The notes under the pieces are model-generated. The model saw only the letters and a program-made list of their open reading frames with translations, was not told the origin of the DNA and ran no database searches. Source: Pseudomonas eucalypticola (GTDB lineage Bacteria > Pseudomonadota > Gammaproteobacteria > Pseudomonadales > Pseudomonadaceae). From it: a stretch of 64,000 nt of DNA. The position numbers and the translations under genes are program-made. This document shows, piece by piece, positions 25,386 to 33,829 of this stretch. Location: NCBI RefSeq assembly GCF_013374995.1, contig NZ_CP056030.1, forward strand, positions 6,308,925 to 6,372,924, written 5' to 3'. Position 1 is the stretch's first letter; each line of letters opens with the position of its first letter.

Positions 25386-25604
25386 GGGTCCGGCTCCTGT
25401 TCACGGTGTAACATCTCAAGGGCTGAGGTTAACACCGCGAAACAGTCGCAAAGGCCGATGCAACAAGTGGAAACAGATCCGTCGCCAGCCAAGGCTGTGA
25501 CGCACGGGCCATGGCCAACGTCCCGAAAGAGATAGGACATGCCAGCGGGCAAGCGCCAGCATAGGTGCGCCCCTCAACTACCGCTACATAACCGTGAGTG
25601 CACT

Positions 25605-26090
25605 ATGGAACCCGGAAACGCCCAGTTGTCGATGACTGTTCTGATGACCCCGGACATGGCCAACTTTTCTGGCAATGTGCATGGCGGCACCTTGCTCAAG
25701 TACCTCGACGAAGTGGCCTACGCCTGCGCCAGCCGTTATGCCGGCCGCTACGTGGTGACCCTGTCGGTGGACCAGGTGATATTCCGCGAACCTATTCATG
25801 TAGGTGAGCTGGTGACCTTCCTGGCGTCGGTCAACTACACCGGCAACACCTCGATGGAAGTGGGCATCAAGGTGGTCACCGAGAACATCCGTGAACGCTC
25901 CGTGCGCCACACCAATAGCTGCTTCTTCACCATGGTAGCGGTCGACGACCAGCGCAAGCCGGCCCAGGTACCCCGCCTCGAACCCCAGACCAGCGAAGAC
26001 AAGCGCCGTTTCGTGCAGGCACAGCAGCGCCGCCAGATCCGTCAGGAACTGGAACAGCGCTACCGCGACATCAAGGACGACGGTATTTAA
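25605..26090 (+). CDS. Acyl-CoA thioesterase, hotdog fold (YciA type)
   Basis: The 161-aa protein hydrolyses acyl-CoA thioesters. The hotdog signature [22 protein letters not shown] near residues 20-41 carries the usual NVHGG and catalytic Asp, and [20 protein letters not shown] forms the dimer strand. The start ATG at 25605 is the first with family-like sequence ([10 protein letters not shown]). Longer in-frame reading adds a Cys/Arg-rich artefact. The stop overlaps that of convergent pdxY. Confidence 0.87.
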   Translation: MEPGNAQLSMTVLMTPDMANFSGNVHGGTLLKYLDEVAYACASRYAGRYVVTLSVDQVIFREPIHVGELVTFLASVNYTGNTSMEVGIKVVTENIRERSVRHTNSCFFTMVAVDDQRKPAQVPRLEPQTSEDKRRFVQAQQRRQIRQELEQRYRDIKDDGI

Positions 26091-26959
26091 AACGCCAGGC
26101 GCTGGGCCTCGAAACGCAGCCGCGGGTGCACGATACGGTCCTGGGCACGCACTAGCTCCAGCTCATAGCTGGCGCAAGCCTGGGTTTCCAGCAACACCTC
26201 GTGCACCGCGGCCGCCGCGAACTCGAAGGCGGCTACCTGGGTGTCGCCCAGCAGCAGGCGAGCCAGGAACAGCCCCGACGTCAGGTCGCCCACACCCACC
26301 GGTTGGCGCGGGAACGCCAGCAACGGGCGGCGCAGGTGCCAACTGCCGTCGGCGGTCACCAGCAGCATTTCAAAATCCTGGGCGGCCTTGCCGGGGTAGG
26401 CCAGGTGCTTCACCAATACCGCCTTGGGGCCACGCGCCAGCAACGAGCGCGCCATCGCCACGCAGTCTTCCAGAGACTCTGCGGTGCGGCCATGAAAGGT
26501 ATTGAGCTCCAACTGGTTGGGGCATAGCAGGTCCGCCAGGCTGGCTGCCTCATCCAGCAGAAAGTCACTGACCTCCGCCGGCACGCTGCAGCCCTTCTCC
26601 GGGTGGCCCATGACAGGGTCACACAGGTACAGCGCATGGGGGTTGGCCGCCTTGACCCGGCGCACCACCTCAAGGATTGCCCGCCCCTGGGCCGCGCTGC
26701 CCAGGTAGCCACTGAGCACCGCATCGCAGTTGCCCAGCTCACCAATCGTCGCAATCCCTTCCACCAACGCGGGAATTTGCGCTGGCGCCAACACTTCTCC
26801 CGCCCACTGGCCATACTGAGTGTGGTTGGAGAACTGCACTGTGTTCAAAGGCCAGACGTTGACCCCTACCCGTTGCATGGGGAACACGGCGGCGCCGTTA
26901 CCGGCATGGCCAAACACGACGTGCGACTGAATGGCGAGCAGGTGTGGAGTACGTTTCAT
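26087..26959 (-). CDS. pdxY: Pyridoxal (pyridoxamine) kinase
   Basis: The 290-aa ribokinase-fold kinase phosphorylates pyridoxal to PLP in the salvage pathway. The N-terminus [26 protein letters not shown] and the ATP-site [15 protein letters not shown] and [11 protein letters not shown] (with the catalytic Asp in GDLTSG) match PdxY rather than PdxK. The ATG at 26957-26959 ([11 protein letters not shown]) is chosen. An ATG five codons upstream is possible but unsupported. The convergent thioesterase overlaps its stop by 4 bp. Confidence 0.92.
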   Translation of the reverse strand: MKRTPHLLAIQSHVVFGHAGNGAAVFPMQRVGVNVWPLNTVQFSNHTQYGQWAGEVLAPAQIPALVEGIATIGELGNCDAVLSGYLGSAAQGRAILEVVRRVKAANPHALYLCDPVMGHPEKGCSVPAEVSDFLLDEAASLADLLCPNQLELNTFHGRTAESLEDCVAMARSLLARGPKAVLVKHLAYPGKAAQDFEMLLVTADGSWHLRRPLLAFPRQPVGVGDLTSGLFLARLLLGDTQVAAFEFAAAAVHEVLLETQACASYELELVRAQDRIVHPRLRFEAQRLAF

Positions 26960-27076
26960 GCAGATATCCCGCAACTGTTACTGATTTTCGAGGGGCGCAG
27001 TATGGCGCTAAATACCGTCTGTACGACAGACTGAAGTCGCAGTTAAGCTGGGCCTACTTAGTTGGAGCATTCCTCG

Positions 27077-27466
27077 ATGTTTACCCTCGGAAATCTGTTG
27101 GTGCTGATGGTACTGGGCACCGGTGCTGCCTGGCTGTGGCACAACCATGGCCTGCGCGAGCGGGCACTGGAGCGGGTCAAGCAGCACTGCGCCAAGCTGG
27201 ATCTGGAATTGCTGGATGAGAACGTGGCGTTCAAGCGCTTCGGCTTTGTACGCGATGCCAATGGTCGCCGCCGCTTCGCCCGGGTCTACACCTTCGAATT
27301 CACCGTGACGGGCGAGCAGCGCCACCCCGGCACCATCACCCAGTTCGGCGGGCACGCCGTGCAGATTGAACTGGCGCCCTACCCGTTCGAAATCAAGACC
27401 CATCCCAGCGCCGAGGTGATCGAAATGAGCCAGTGGCGCGAAGAGCACAAGCGCTGGCGTCCCTGA
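27077..27466 (+). CDS. DUF3301 protein, membrane-anchored
   Basis: The 129-aa protein begins with one hydrophobic segment (MFTLGNLLVLMVLGTGAAWLW) followed by a soluble domain with FGFVRDANGRRRFARVYTFEF, which resembles the DUF3301 family of gamma-proteobacteria. The function is unknown. The ATG at 27077 places the hydrophobic anchor at the N-terminus. An earlier TTG in frame is not needed. It is convergent with the first CobW gene, with a dispersed 23-bp repeat between them. Confidence 0.78.
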   Translation: MFTLGNLLVLMVLGTGAAWLWHNHGLRERALERVKQHCAKLDLELLDENVAFKRFGFVRDANGRRRFARVYTFEFTVTGEQRHPGTITQFGGHAVQIELAPYPFEIKTHPSAEVIEMSQWREEHKRWRP

Positions 27467-27540
27467 GTCTGGCCAGGGCTGCCCGGGCTCCGCGGCAGCG
27501 AGACAGGCGGGGTGTGCATGGGTAGATCGCGTGTACTGCT

Positions 27541-27563
27541 GACGCGGCCAGGTCCGCTGCTAC
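27541..27563. repeat. 23-bp dispersed repeat, copy 2
   Basis: This matches 22 of 23 bases of the element at 22054-22076. It lies in the convergent gap after the DUF3301 gene and ends 5 bp before the CobW stop codon. Confidence 0.55.
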
Positions 27564-27567
27564 GCGT

Positions 27568-28533
27568 TCACCCGTTGGTCAGACATTCGCGCAGGCCCTG
27601 TTCCAACATCCGCCGGTCCTGCGGGCGGGTGAAGATCAACTCCAACCTCGAATCCTTTCGCCACTCGGTGGGTTGCCACTCCGGCATAACGTTATCCACA
27701 GCGTTGAACGACTCCCAGTTATCCCCAAGACGGACAATTCCCTTGGCTCTACGCCAATCCATTGTGGATAACCACGCCTTCAGCTTTTCCGGTTCGAAAA
27801 TCCGCTCTGCATGCCATCGCCAACCGATGCTCCAGCCTTCCTGCTGGTTATGCACAGAGATTACGGGGCGAAACGGATCTATCCACAGGTCGGTGGGCGC
27901 ACCCGGGCCGTTCGGAATACTATCCACACCCACGAAAATACGAGATTCTGCCTGGTGTTCCAAATATGAAACACTCAAAAACCCTTCGTTTGTAAAAATA
28001 GTTTTAATATCAACGACTTGTGATTTTATCCACAACCGCTTTTCCACAGGCACTTCGTTGGCTTTATTGATCACCACGAGCCCAGCTTCCCGCAATGCTT
28101 CGCGTTGAACATCTGCCAGGACTTGTCCACAGGCGAGGGCCTTGGCGTCCAAGACCATGATCAAAGGCTGCACCGCCAACACCCCACGCCAAGGTGCCTG
28201 CCGTAACTGCGTCAGCAATTGCAGCGGGTGGCCCAGACCGGAGGGTTCGATGAATAGCCGGTGCGGGCGCGACTTGCGCAGCAGCCTCCCCAGCCCTACC
28301 TGAAACGGCGCGCCGTTCACGCAACACAGGCAGCCCCCCGCCACCTCCGCCAGTGCGATACCATCTTCACCGGTGCTCAACAACGCGGCATCCAGGCCTA
28401 TCTGGCCAAACTCGTTGATCAGCACCGCCCAGCGCTCGTGGGCAGGCCGTTGTGCCATCAACTGGCGGATCAGACTGGTCTTGCCAGCCCCCAGCGGCCC
28501 GGCGATGACATAGGTCGGTATATTCTCGAGCAT
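27568..28533 (-). CDS. CobW/COG0523 GTPase, putative metallochaperone (first copy)
   Basis: The 321-aa G3E GTPase has the P-loop GPLGAGKT at 12-19 and the zinc-binding GGCLCC at 66-71, where the CxCC core is intact. NKANEV serves as a modified NKxD guanine motif. COG0523 proteins deliver zinc under zinc limitation. The start at MLENIPTYV is chosen, because an upstream in-frame extension of 72 residues is Arg/Pro-rich noise. The C-terminal half contains unusually AT-rich DNA near 27955-28030 and a cluster of DnaA boxes that shape several peptides (LWIK, DLWIDP, WLSTMDW, AVDNV). No Zur box was seen directly upstream. Confidence 0.85.
   Translation of the reverse strand: MLENIPTYVIAGPLGAGKTSLIRQLMAQRPAHERWAVLINEFGQIGLDAALLSTGEDGIALAEVAGGCLCCVNGAPFQVGLGRLLRKSRPHRLFIEPSGLGHPLQLLTQLRQAPWRGVLAVQPLIMVLDAKALACGQVLADVQREALREAGLVVINKANEVPVEKRLWIKSQVVDIKTIFTNEGFLSVSYLEHQAESRIFVGVDSIPNGPGAPTDLWIDPFRPVISVHNQQEGWSIGWRWHAERIFEPEKLKAWLSTMDWRRAKGIVRLGDNWESFNAVDNVMPEWQPTEWRKDSRLELIFTRPQDRRMLEQGLRECLTNG
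27692..28034. promoter_or_regulatory. DnaA-box cluster with AT-rich segment inside a CobW gene
   Basis: Perfect boxes lie at 27692-27700 and 28026-28034 (TTATCCACA) and 27763-27771 (TGTGGATAA). One-mismatch boxes lie at 27719-27727, 27848-27856 (TTATGCACA), 27879-27887 and 27920-27928 (CTATCCACA). An AT-rich stretch at about 27955-28030 abuts the last perfect box. Boxes plus AT-rich DNA are what an origin or a DnaA-titration locus looks like. Whether it does either is inference. Confidence 0.6.
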
Positions 28534-28559
28534 CGGTATTTTCTTGAGTGGAGGTAGGA

Positions 28560-28913
28560 ATGCGTTTTTGGGGTGTGCTGGTGCTGACCCTCGCCAGCAG
28601 TCAGGCCTGGGCCCAGGCCTGCGTTGTTCACAGCCATGCCGAGCGGCTGGATGTGAAGGTCTGCCAAGAGAACCGCAACATGCCTCAGAAGCTGTTCCAC
28701 GACGGCTTCTGTGAGCCCAACCTGCCGGGCCAGAAGGTCGACGTGGCATTCGTCGACCAATGCCCGGCGGGTGCCTTTGGGGTGTGCAGCAACGCCCATG
28801 TGGACAATATGCCTTATCGTCAGGATATCCACTATTACGGCGTGGCTACCGACGCTGCCTACCTCCAGCCCTTTTGCGAGCAACGCAGCCAAGGCACCTG
28901 GCTGAAGCCCTGA
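28560..28913 (+). CDS. Small secreted Cys-rich protein of unknown function
   Basis: The 117-aa protein starts with a signal peptide (MRFWGVLVLTLASSQAWAQA). The mature part has about six cysteines (ACVVH, VCQEN, GFCEP, DQCPA, GVCSN, PFCEQ), which suggests disulfides or metal binding in the periplasm. I do not recognise a named domain. The ATG at 28560 follows GAGGTAGGA. It lies between two CobW-type GTPase genes facing the other way, and its stop is palindromic with that of the second one. A role in zinc handling is guilt by association only. Confidence 0.75.
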   Translation: MRFWGVLVLTLASSQAWAQACVVHSHAERLDVKVCQENRNMPQKLFHDGFCEPNLPGQKVDVAFVDQCPAGAFGVCSNAHVDNMPYRQDIHYYGVATDAAYLQPFCEQRSQGTWLKP

Positions 28914-30119
28914 TCAGGCCGCGTCCTCGTGCCAGGGGCCGAAGGGGTCCGGCAATTGTTGCCATTCATCCACCCCCAGAGCCATCTCGGCGTCGGTCAG
29001 CAGGCAACCGTCCAACTCAGCGGCAAGACGGGCGAAATCCACACGCTGACCAATGAACACCAACTCCTGGCGGCAATCACCGCAATCGGCCTGCCAGTGC
29101 GCCATGATCGAGGCGGTGCCTTCGGCATCTTGAGGCCAATGGGCCTGGGGCACGAACCGCCACCACCGCCCGGCGAAACCGTGACGCACCAGGCCACCGG
29201 CCTGTGACCAGCTACCCGCTTCCTGAGGCTTGCTGGCCAACCAGAAGAAGCCCTTGGAGCGCAGCAACTTGCCGTTGGCCCAGGGCGCGTTGAGCCAGTC
29301 GTAAAAGCGCTGGGGGTGAAACGGGCGACGGGCCCGGTAGGCACCCGATGTGATTCCGTATTCGTCGCTTTCGGGCACGTGCTCGCCGCGCAATTCGCGC
29401 AGCCAGCCGGGCGCCTGGGCCGCGCGCTCGAAATCGAACAGCCCGGTATCGAGGATACGGCCCAAGGGCACCTGGCCCATGACCATCGGCATGACCTGGG
29501 CCTCCGGGTTCAAGCGCTTGAGGATCTGCGTGAGTTCCTCGCGCTGGCTGCTGGCGATGAGGTCGATCTTGCTGATGAGAATGACGTCAGCGAATTCCAC
29601 CTGCTCGATCAGCAGGTCAGTGATGGCCCGTTCATCCTCCTCACCCAACGTTTCGCCGCGGCTGGCCAGGCTCTCGGCAGCCTCATAATCACGCAGGAAG
29701 TTCACCCCGTCGACGACGGTGACCATGGTGTCGAGGCGCGCCAGGTCTGCCAGGCTGCGCCCGTGTTCATCACGGAAGGTAAACGTCTCAGCCACGGGCA
29801 GGGGTTCGGAGATACCCGTGGACTCGATCAGCAGGTAATCGAACCGGCCCTCATCGGCCAGCCGTGCAACCTCTTCGAGCAGGTCTTCGCGCAAGGTGCA
29901 GCAGATGCAGCCATTGCTCATTTCCACCAATTTTTCTTCGGCACGGTTGAGGCTGACATCACGCTGCACTGCGGTGCCGTCGATGTTGATTTCGCTCATG
30001 TCATTGACGATGACCGCGACGCGCAGGTTCTCGCGATTGCGCAGCACGTGGTTGAGCAACGTGCTTTTGCCGGCACCCAGAAAACCTGAGAGCACGGTCA
30101 CGGGAAGGCGATGGGGCAT
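28914..30119 (-). CDS. zigA: CobW/COG0523 GTPase, Zur-regulated zinc chaperone type
   Basis: The 401-aa G3E GTPase has GFLGAGKST at 12-20, the metal motif CICC at 71-74, ESTGISEP (Walker B side) and SKIDL as the guanine motif, then a C-terminal CobW_C domain ([13 protein letters not shown]). This subgroup hands zinc to client enzymes in starvation. A Zur-type operator embedded in a 41-bp palindrome lies 45 bp upstream, so expression should rise when zinc is scarce. The amidase gene upstream has its own Zur-like box. The zigA symbol is by subgroup resemblance, not certain orthology. Confidence 0.85.
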   Translation of the reverse strand: MPHRLPVTVLSGFLGAGKSTLLNHVLRNRENLRVAVIVNDMSEINIDGTAVQRDVSLNRAEEKLVEMSNGCICCTLREDLLEEVARLADEGRFDYLLIESTGISEPLPVAETFTFRDEHGRSLADLARLDTMVTVVDGVNFLRDYEAAESLASRGETLGEEDERAITDLLIEQVEFADVILISKIDLIASSQREELTQILKRLNPEAQVMPMVMGQVPLGRILDTGLFDFERAAQAPGWLRELRGEHVPESDEYGITSGAYRARRPFHPQRFYDWLNAPWANGKLLRSKGFFWLASKPQEAGSWSQAGGLVRHGFAGRWWRFVPQAHWPQDAEGTASIMAHWQADCGDCRQELVFIGQRVDFARLAAELDGCLLTDAEMALGVDEWQQLPDPFGPWHEDAA

Positions 30120-30164
30120 GTTCTGTTCCTCCAGGGCGGCCTGGTCTTGTGGAATGAACTGCCA

Positions 30165-30205
30165 GGCTATCCCGCAATGTTATAGTATAACATTGCGGGA
30201 TAGCC
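30165..30205. promoter_or_regulatory. 41-bp perfect palindrome containing a Zur-type operator
   Basis: The sequence is a perfect inverted repeat with 20-bp arms around a single base at 30185. The centre is GTTATAGTATAAC (30179-30191), matching the GTTATA-N-TATAAC core of gamma-proteobacterial Zur sites. It lies between the amidase stop and the zigA start, so it can serve as zigA operator. As RNA its long stem could also end amidase transcripts. Confidence 0.85.
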
Positions 30206-30221
30206 AATACCGATTGTCTCT

Positions 30222-31466
30222 TCAGGCGGTTTGCTGAGCTTTCTGCTCCTGGCGCCAGGCTACATAGGAGCCACTGGGAGGATTCTTCGAGAAGTACGTG
30301 TTGATGCCGTCGAACAAACGGTCGGCCACGGCCTGCTGATGCCGCGCAGTCACCAGGCGCTGGGCATCACTGGCGTTGGAGATGAACCCCGTCTCCACCA
30401 GGATGGAAGGCACGTCGGGAGACTTCAGTACCGCGAAGCCAGCCTGCTCCACGCGCTTCTGGTGCAGCGTAGTGATGTCGGCCAGGCTCCCGAGCACGGT
30501 ATGGCCCAGTTGGAGGCTGGCAGCGATGGTGGCATTCATGGACATGTCGATGATGACGTTAGCCAGCATGGGGTCCTTGTCCTTGAGGTTGAGCAGGCTG
30601 GCAGCACCCAGCAGATCAGCGCCGTTCTCGCGTTCAGCCATCATGCGTGCAGTGGCGGACGTGGCACCGTTCTCCGACAGCGCGAACACCGAGGCGCCGG
30701 ATGCCGTAAGCCGCGGCGCGGCGTCGGCGTGCACCGAAATGAACATGTCGGCGTTACGCTGATGAGCGAACTCCACGCGCTTGCGCAGTGGTACGTAGAA
30801 GTCATCATTGCGCACCAGGTGCACGGTATAGCCTTTCTCGCGTTTCAAGCGGCGCGCCAAGAGCTGGGCGATGGACAACACCACATCTTTCTCTCGCTCG
30901 CCTTTGCCCCCTATGGCGCCGGGATCCTTGCCGCCATGGCCGGGGTCGACCACAACAACGATGTCGCGCTTGGGATGGAAGTTGCTGGCACTGGGCCTCT
31001 CAGGTTGAACCGGCTCGACGGCCTCGGGCTTTGGGGTGCTGGCGATAACGGCGGGTACGGCTGCGTAGCCAGGTTGCATCAGGTCCAAGACCAGCCGATG
31101 CCCCTGGCCGGCCTGCGGGCCCAGCAGGAAGGCAGTGGTCTGCATGGGTGCCTTGAGGTCGAACACGATGCGGGTGTCGCCATGGCCAAACGGGCCAGAA
31201 CGAATGGCCCGCACGCTGGTGCCCGCCAGGTTCAAATGAGTGAAGTCACCGCTGAGTTGTGCGCCAGCTACATCGACGATCAACCGGTCGGGCGCCTCCA
31301 GGGTGAAGGTCTTGAATTGCACCGGGCCACTCAAATCGAACACGACCCTGAGCTTGTCACTGCTACGCCACAATCGCGCATCGCGCACCAGCGCCGCGGA
31401 GGCACCAAATGGCAGGGCCAGCGTAGTGCTGGCCAGGATCAGGTTGAGCAGTTGGCGTCTGTGCAT
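30222..31466 (-). CDS. amiA: N-acetylmuramoyl-L-alanine amidase, AMIN-domain type
   Basis: The 414-aa periplasmic amidase has a signal peptide (to about residue 24), an AMIN domain (about 30-135, RVVFDLSGPVQF and TRIVFDLKAP), a Pro-rich linker, and an Amidase_3 catalytic domain. Zinc-binding residues are VVDPGHGGKDPGA and the later SVHAD and LVETGF segments. It cleaves septal peptidoglycan between MurNAc and the stem peptide. There is no LysM domain. A Zur-like box upstream and zigA downstream match the zinc-responsive amidase of the P. aeruginosa Zur regulon. This is probably the low-zinc paralogue of AmiC/AmiB. Confidence 0.88.
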   Translation of the reverse strand: MHRRQLLNLILASTTLALPFGASAALVRDARLWRSSDKLRVVFDLSGPVQFKTFTLEAPDRLIVDVAGAQLSGDFTHLNLAGTSVRAIRSGPFGHGDTRIVFDLKAPMQTTAFLLGPQAGQGHRLVLDLMQPGYAAVPAVIASTPKPEAVEPVQPERPSASNFHPKRDIVVVVDPGHGGKDPGAIGGKGEREKDVVLSIAQLLARRLKREKGYTVHLVRNDDFYVPLRKRVEFAHQRNADMFISVHADAAPRLTASGASVFALSENGATSATARMMAERENGADLLGAASLLNLKDKDPMLANVIIDMSMNATIAASLQLGHTVLGSLADITTLHQKRVEQAGFAVLKSPDVPSILVETGFISNASDAQRLVTARHQQAVADRLFDGINTYFSKNPPSGSYVAWRQEQKAQQTA

Positions 31467-31512
31467 GGCGAATCCGGCAAGGGTTCATCGAAGGAATGAC
31501 AATGATCGCATC

Positions 31513-31525
31513 GTTATAATGTAAC
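31513..31525. promoter_or_regulatory. Zur-like box upstream of the amidase
   Basis: GTTATAATGTAAC differs by one base from the GTTATA-N-TATAAC core found at 30179-30191. It lies 47 bp before the amidase start codon on the minus strand, where a repressor would block RNA polymerase. Confidence 0.65.
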
Positions 31526-31638
31526 ATGCGGATTGTCGCCAAAGATGAAATAGCGCAGGCGCAGGGTCCGCATCGTGCGCGACTCTAAACCGGGCCTCTC
31601 GTCCAGATTGTGAAACTTTCTACATATTGAATATTGGG

Positions 31639-31654
31639 TGTTCCACGTGGAACG
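31639..31654. promoter_or_regulatory. parS: parS-like centromere site
   Basis: TGTTCCACGTGGAACG matches the 16-bp parS consensus TGTTCCACGTGGAACA at 15 of 16 positions, and the 14-bp core GTTCCACGTGGAAC (31640-31653) is perfect. It lies in an intergenic gap, 20 kb from parB and 32 kb from oriC. I saw no other match of this quality in the window. Confidence 0.85.
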
Positions 31655-31694
31655 CCAGCCGATGGCGCTCCCGTGGCATGGGTGCTCGTAGTGT

Positions 31695-32222
31695 TCAACT
31701 GCGTGGCCGCACACTCCCACAATCGTTGCCCAGCCAGACGGCCCGAGTTTCCATACTACCTTTCTGCTGGGTACCGGTGGCATTGAAGGTACCGCTGACC
31801 TTGGTCAGAAACTCCCGTTGGCTGAGGAACGTGGCCTGGCCAGTGCCCTGGGCTTTCGGGCAGCTGAATCGGAAGTTCCACACGTTGCCTTGGCGCGAGG
31901 TGATCTGCTGAGTGCAACCCGATTGCGGGTCTTGCAACGGAATGTCGTTGCTCTGCACCTGGGCCTGAGTCAGGCAGCTGCGGATGCCCTTGCCCCCTAC
32001 CGTGATCCCCTGCTTGGCCATCGCCTGTTCGACCATGGCTTTCTGTTCAGGCGCCAGCATCTGCATTTGCCCCAGCATCACGTTGAGGTCCGGCAGCGCA
32101 TTACCGTCGACCTGCATGTTGCTAGTGGTCAGTTCCCACAAGCCCGGTTGGAGCATCTGCGCCTGCGCAAAGGGCGCTGTAAGACAAAGGGCCAATGCCA
32201 CAGCCGGCAAACGAATATTCAT
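31695..32222 (-). CDS. DUF3617 family periplasmic protein
   Basis: The 175-aa protein has a signal peptide (MNIRLPAVALALCLTAPFAQA) and the DUF3617 layout: LQPGLWELTTSNMQVDG near the start, a Met/Gln-rich helix, a CLTQAQ and GCTQQITSRQGNVWNFRFSC cysteine pair, and GTFNATG near the end. The function is unknown. The ATG at 32220-32222 is chosen because the signal sequence starts there. An upstream extension of 25 codons has no signal. The convergent gap to the amidase promoter holds the parS-like site. Confidence 0.8.
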   Translation of the reverse strand: MNIRLPAVALALCLTAPFAQAQMLQPGLWELTTSNMQVDGNALPDLNVMLGQMQMLAPEQKAMVEQAMAKQGITVGGKGIRSCLTQAQVQSNDIPLQDPQSGCTQQITSRQGNVWNFRFSCPKAQGTGQATFLSQREFLTKVSGTFNATGTQQKGSMETRAVWLGNDCGSVRPRS

Positions 32223-32370
32223 GGGTAGCTCCTGGGAATGGTTCCAGTCTTGGCTGGATGATGTTACTTGGACGCTGAAACACTCGGGGCGTTGCAAGCA
32301 GAATTATTTCGAGACAAGCAGAGGTTAACGTGGTCTGTTAGACACAACGCATTCGGGAGCAACGCCGCGC

Positions 32371-33810
32371 ATGGATTATCACAGCCCCTGGTTTTTTGGC
32401 TACCTGTTTGGCCTGGTTCACCTGGTCGGAATCATCGCCGCCGTCCATGCGGTGCTAACGGTTCGTACAGCGCAAGGCTCCATTGCCTGGGCCCTGTCAC
32501 TGGTGTTCGTACCTTACCTTACCCTTCTCCCCTACCTGGTGTTTGGCCGCAGCACGTTCGACGCCTACATTGAGGCCCGGCGCCAGGCCAACCGGGAAAT
32601 GCATACGGCCATCGCCGACCTGGACTGGCGCCCATGGGTGGAAGAAGCGCTGACGGCGCGCAACTCCAGCTCCTATGATTCACTGCGGGCGATGCCGAAA
32701 CTTGGACGCATGCCCTGCCTGGCCAACAATCAGGTCAGCCTGCTGGTCAATGGCAAGGCAACCTTCGATGCCATCTTCGACGCCATTCGCCAGGCGCGCG
32801 AGGTGGTGCTGGTGCAGTTCTTCATCATTCATGACGACCACATAGGCCGAGAGCTGCAAGCCCTGCTGTTGAAGAAGGCAGCGGAAGGCGTGAAGATCTA
32901 TGTGCTGTACGACAGCGTGGGTAGCCACGCGCTTCCCCGTGAATACGGCGACACCTTGCGCAAGGCCGGCGTCAAAGCGCGCGCGTTCGCTACTCGCAGT
33001 GGTTGGCTCAACCGCTTCCAGGTCAACTTTCGCAACCACCGCAAGATCGTAGTGGTCGACGGCCTGGTCGGCTTCATCGGCGGCCATAACGTCGGCGACG
33101 AATACCTGGGTGGCAACCCCAAGCTCTCGCCCTGGCGCGACACCCATGTGCGCATCACTGGCCCGGTCGTGGCCTGCCTGCAGGAATCCTTTGCTGAAGA
33201 CTGGTTCTGGGCTTCACGCAAATTGCCTCCTTTGATCCTGCCCGAAACCTACGCCGACAACGGCGTGCTTTGCCAGGTGCTCGCCAGCGGCCCGGCAGAT
33301 GCCCAGGAAACCTGCTCGCTATTTTTCGTGGAAGCTATTCATGCAGCTACGGAAAGGGTGTGGATCACTACCCCCTATTACATTCCCGATGAGGCCGTGT
33401 TCGCCGCCTTGCGCCTGGCAGTCCTGCGTGGGGTGGATGTGCGCATCCTGCTGCCGTCGCGGCCAGACCATAAAGTGGTGTATGCCGCGTCCAGCCTGTT
33501 TGCCTTCGAGGCAGTGCGAGCCGGCGTACGGATGTTCCGCTATGGGCCGGGGTTCCTGCATCAAAAGGTCGTGCTGGTGGATAGCGAGATCAGCGCCATA
33601 GGCAGCGCCAACATGGACAACCGCTCGTTCCGGCTGAACTTTGAAATCATGCTGCTCACGGTGGACAAAGCGTTCGCCAGCCAGGTGCAGGAAATGCTCG
33701 AGGCCGATTTTGCGTTGTCGCGCGAGATCACGGTAGAGGACAGCCGGCGCACGCACCGGCTACAGAAGCTGGGCATGCGCATCGCCAGGTTGATCTCACC
33801 CATCCTGTAG
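32371..33810 (+). CDS. cls: Cardiolipin synthase
   Basis: The 479-aa protein has two N-terminal membrane segments ([20 protein letters not shown] and [19 protein letters not shown]) and two phospholipase-D HKD motifs: [10 protein letters not shown] near residue 222 and LHQKVVLVD near residue 395. It condenses two phosphatidylglycerol molecules to cardiolipin. The length and two-TM start match ClsA. It stands next to the cfa gene, another membrane-lipid modifier, in convergent orientation. Confidence 0.93.
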   Translation: MDYHSPWFFGYLFGLVHLVGIIAAVHAVLTVRTAQGSIAWALSLVFVPYLTLLPYLVFGRSTFDAYIEARRQANREMHTAIADLDWRPWVEEALTARNSSSYDSLRAMPKLGRMPCLANNQVSLLVNGKATFDAIFDAIRQAREVVLVQFFIIHDDHIGRELQALLLKKAAEGVKIYVLYDSVGSHALPREYGDTLRKAGVKARAFATRSGWLNRFQVNFRNHRKIVVVDGLVGFIGGHNVGDEYLGGNPKLSPWRDTHVRITGPVVACLQESFAEDWFWASRKLPPLILPETYADNGVLCQVLASGPADAQETCSLFFVEAIHAATERVWITTPYYIPDEAVFAALRLAVLRGVDVRILLPSRPDHKVVYAASSLFAFEAVRAGVRMFRYGPGFLHQKVVLVDSEISAIGSANMDNRSFRLNFEIMLLTVDKAFASQVQEMLEADFALSREITVEDSRRTHRLQKLGMRIARLISPIL

Positions 33811-33829
33811 ATGCGCCGCCTGCGCAGGA

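Noticed and set aside
28534..28749. 72-residue N-terminal extension of the first CobW protein
   Set aside because: It is Arg/Pro/Ala-rich noise overlapping the start of the secreted protein gene. The CobW family begins at MLENIPTYV.
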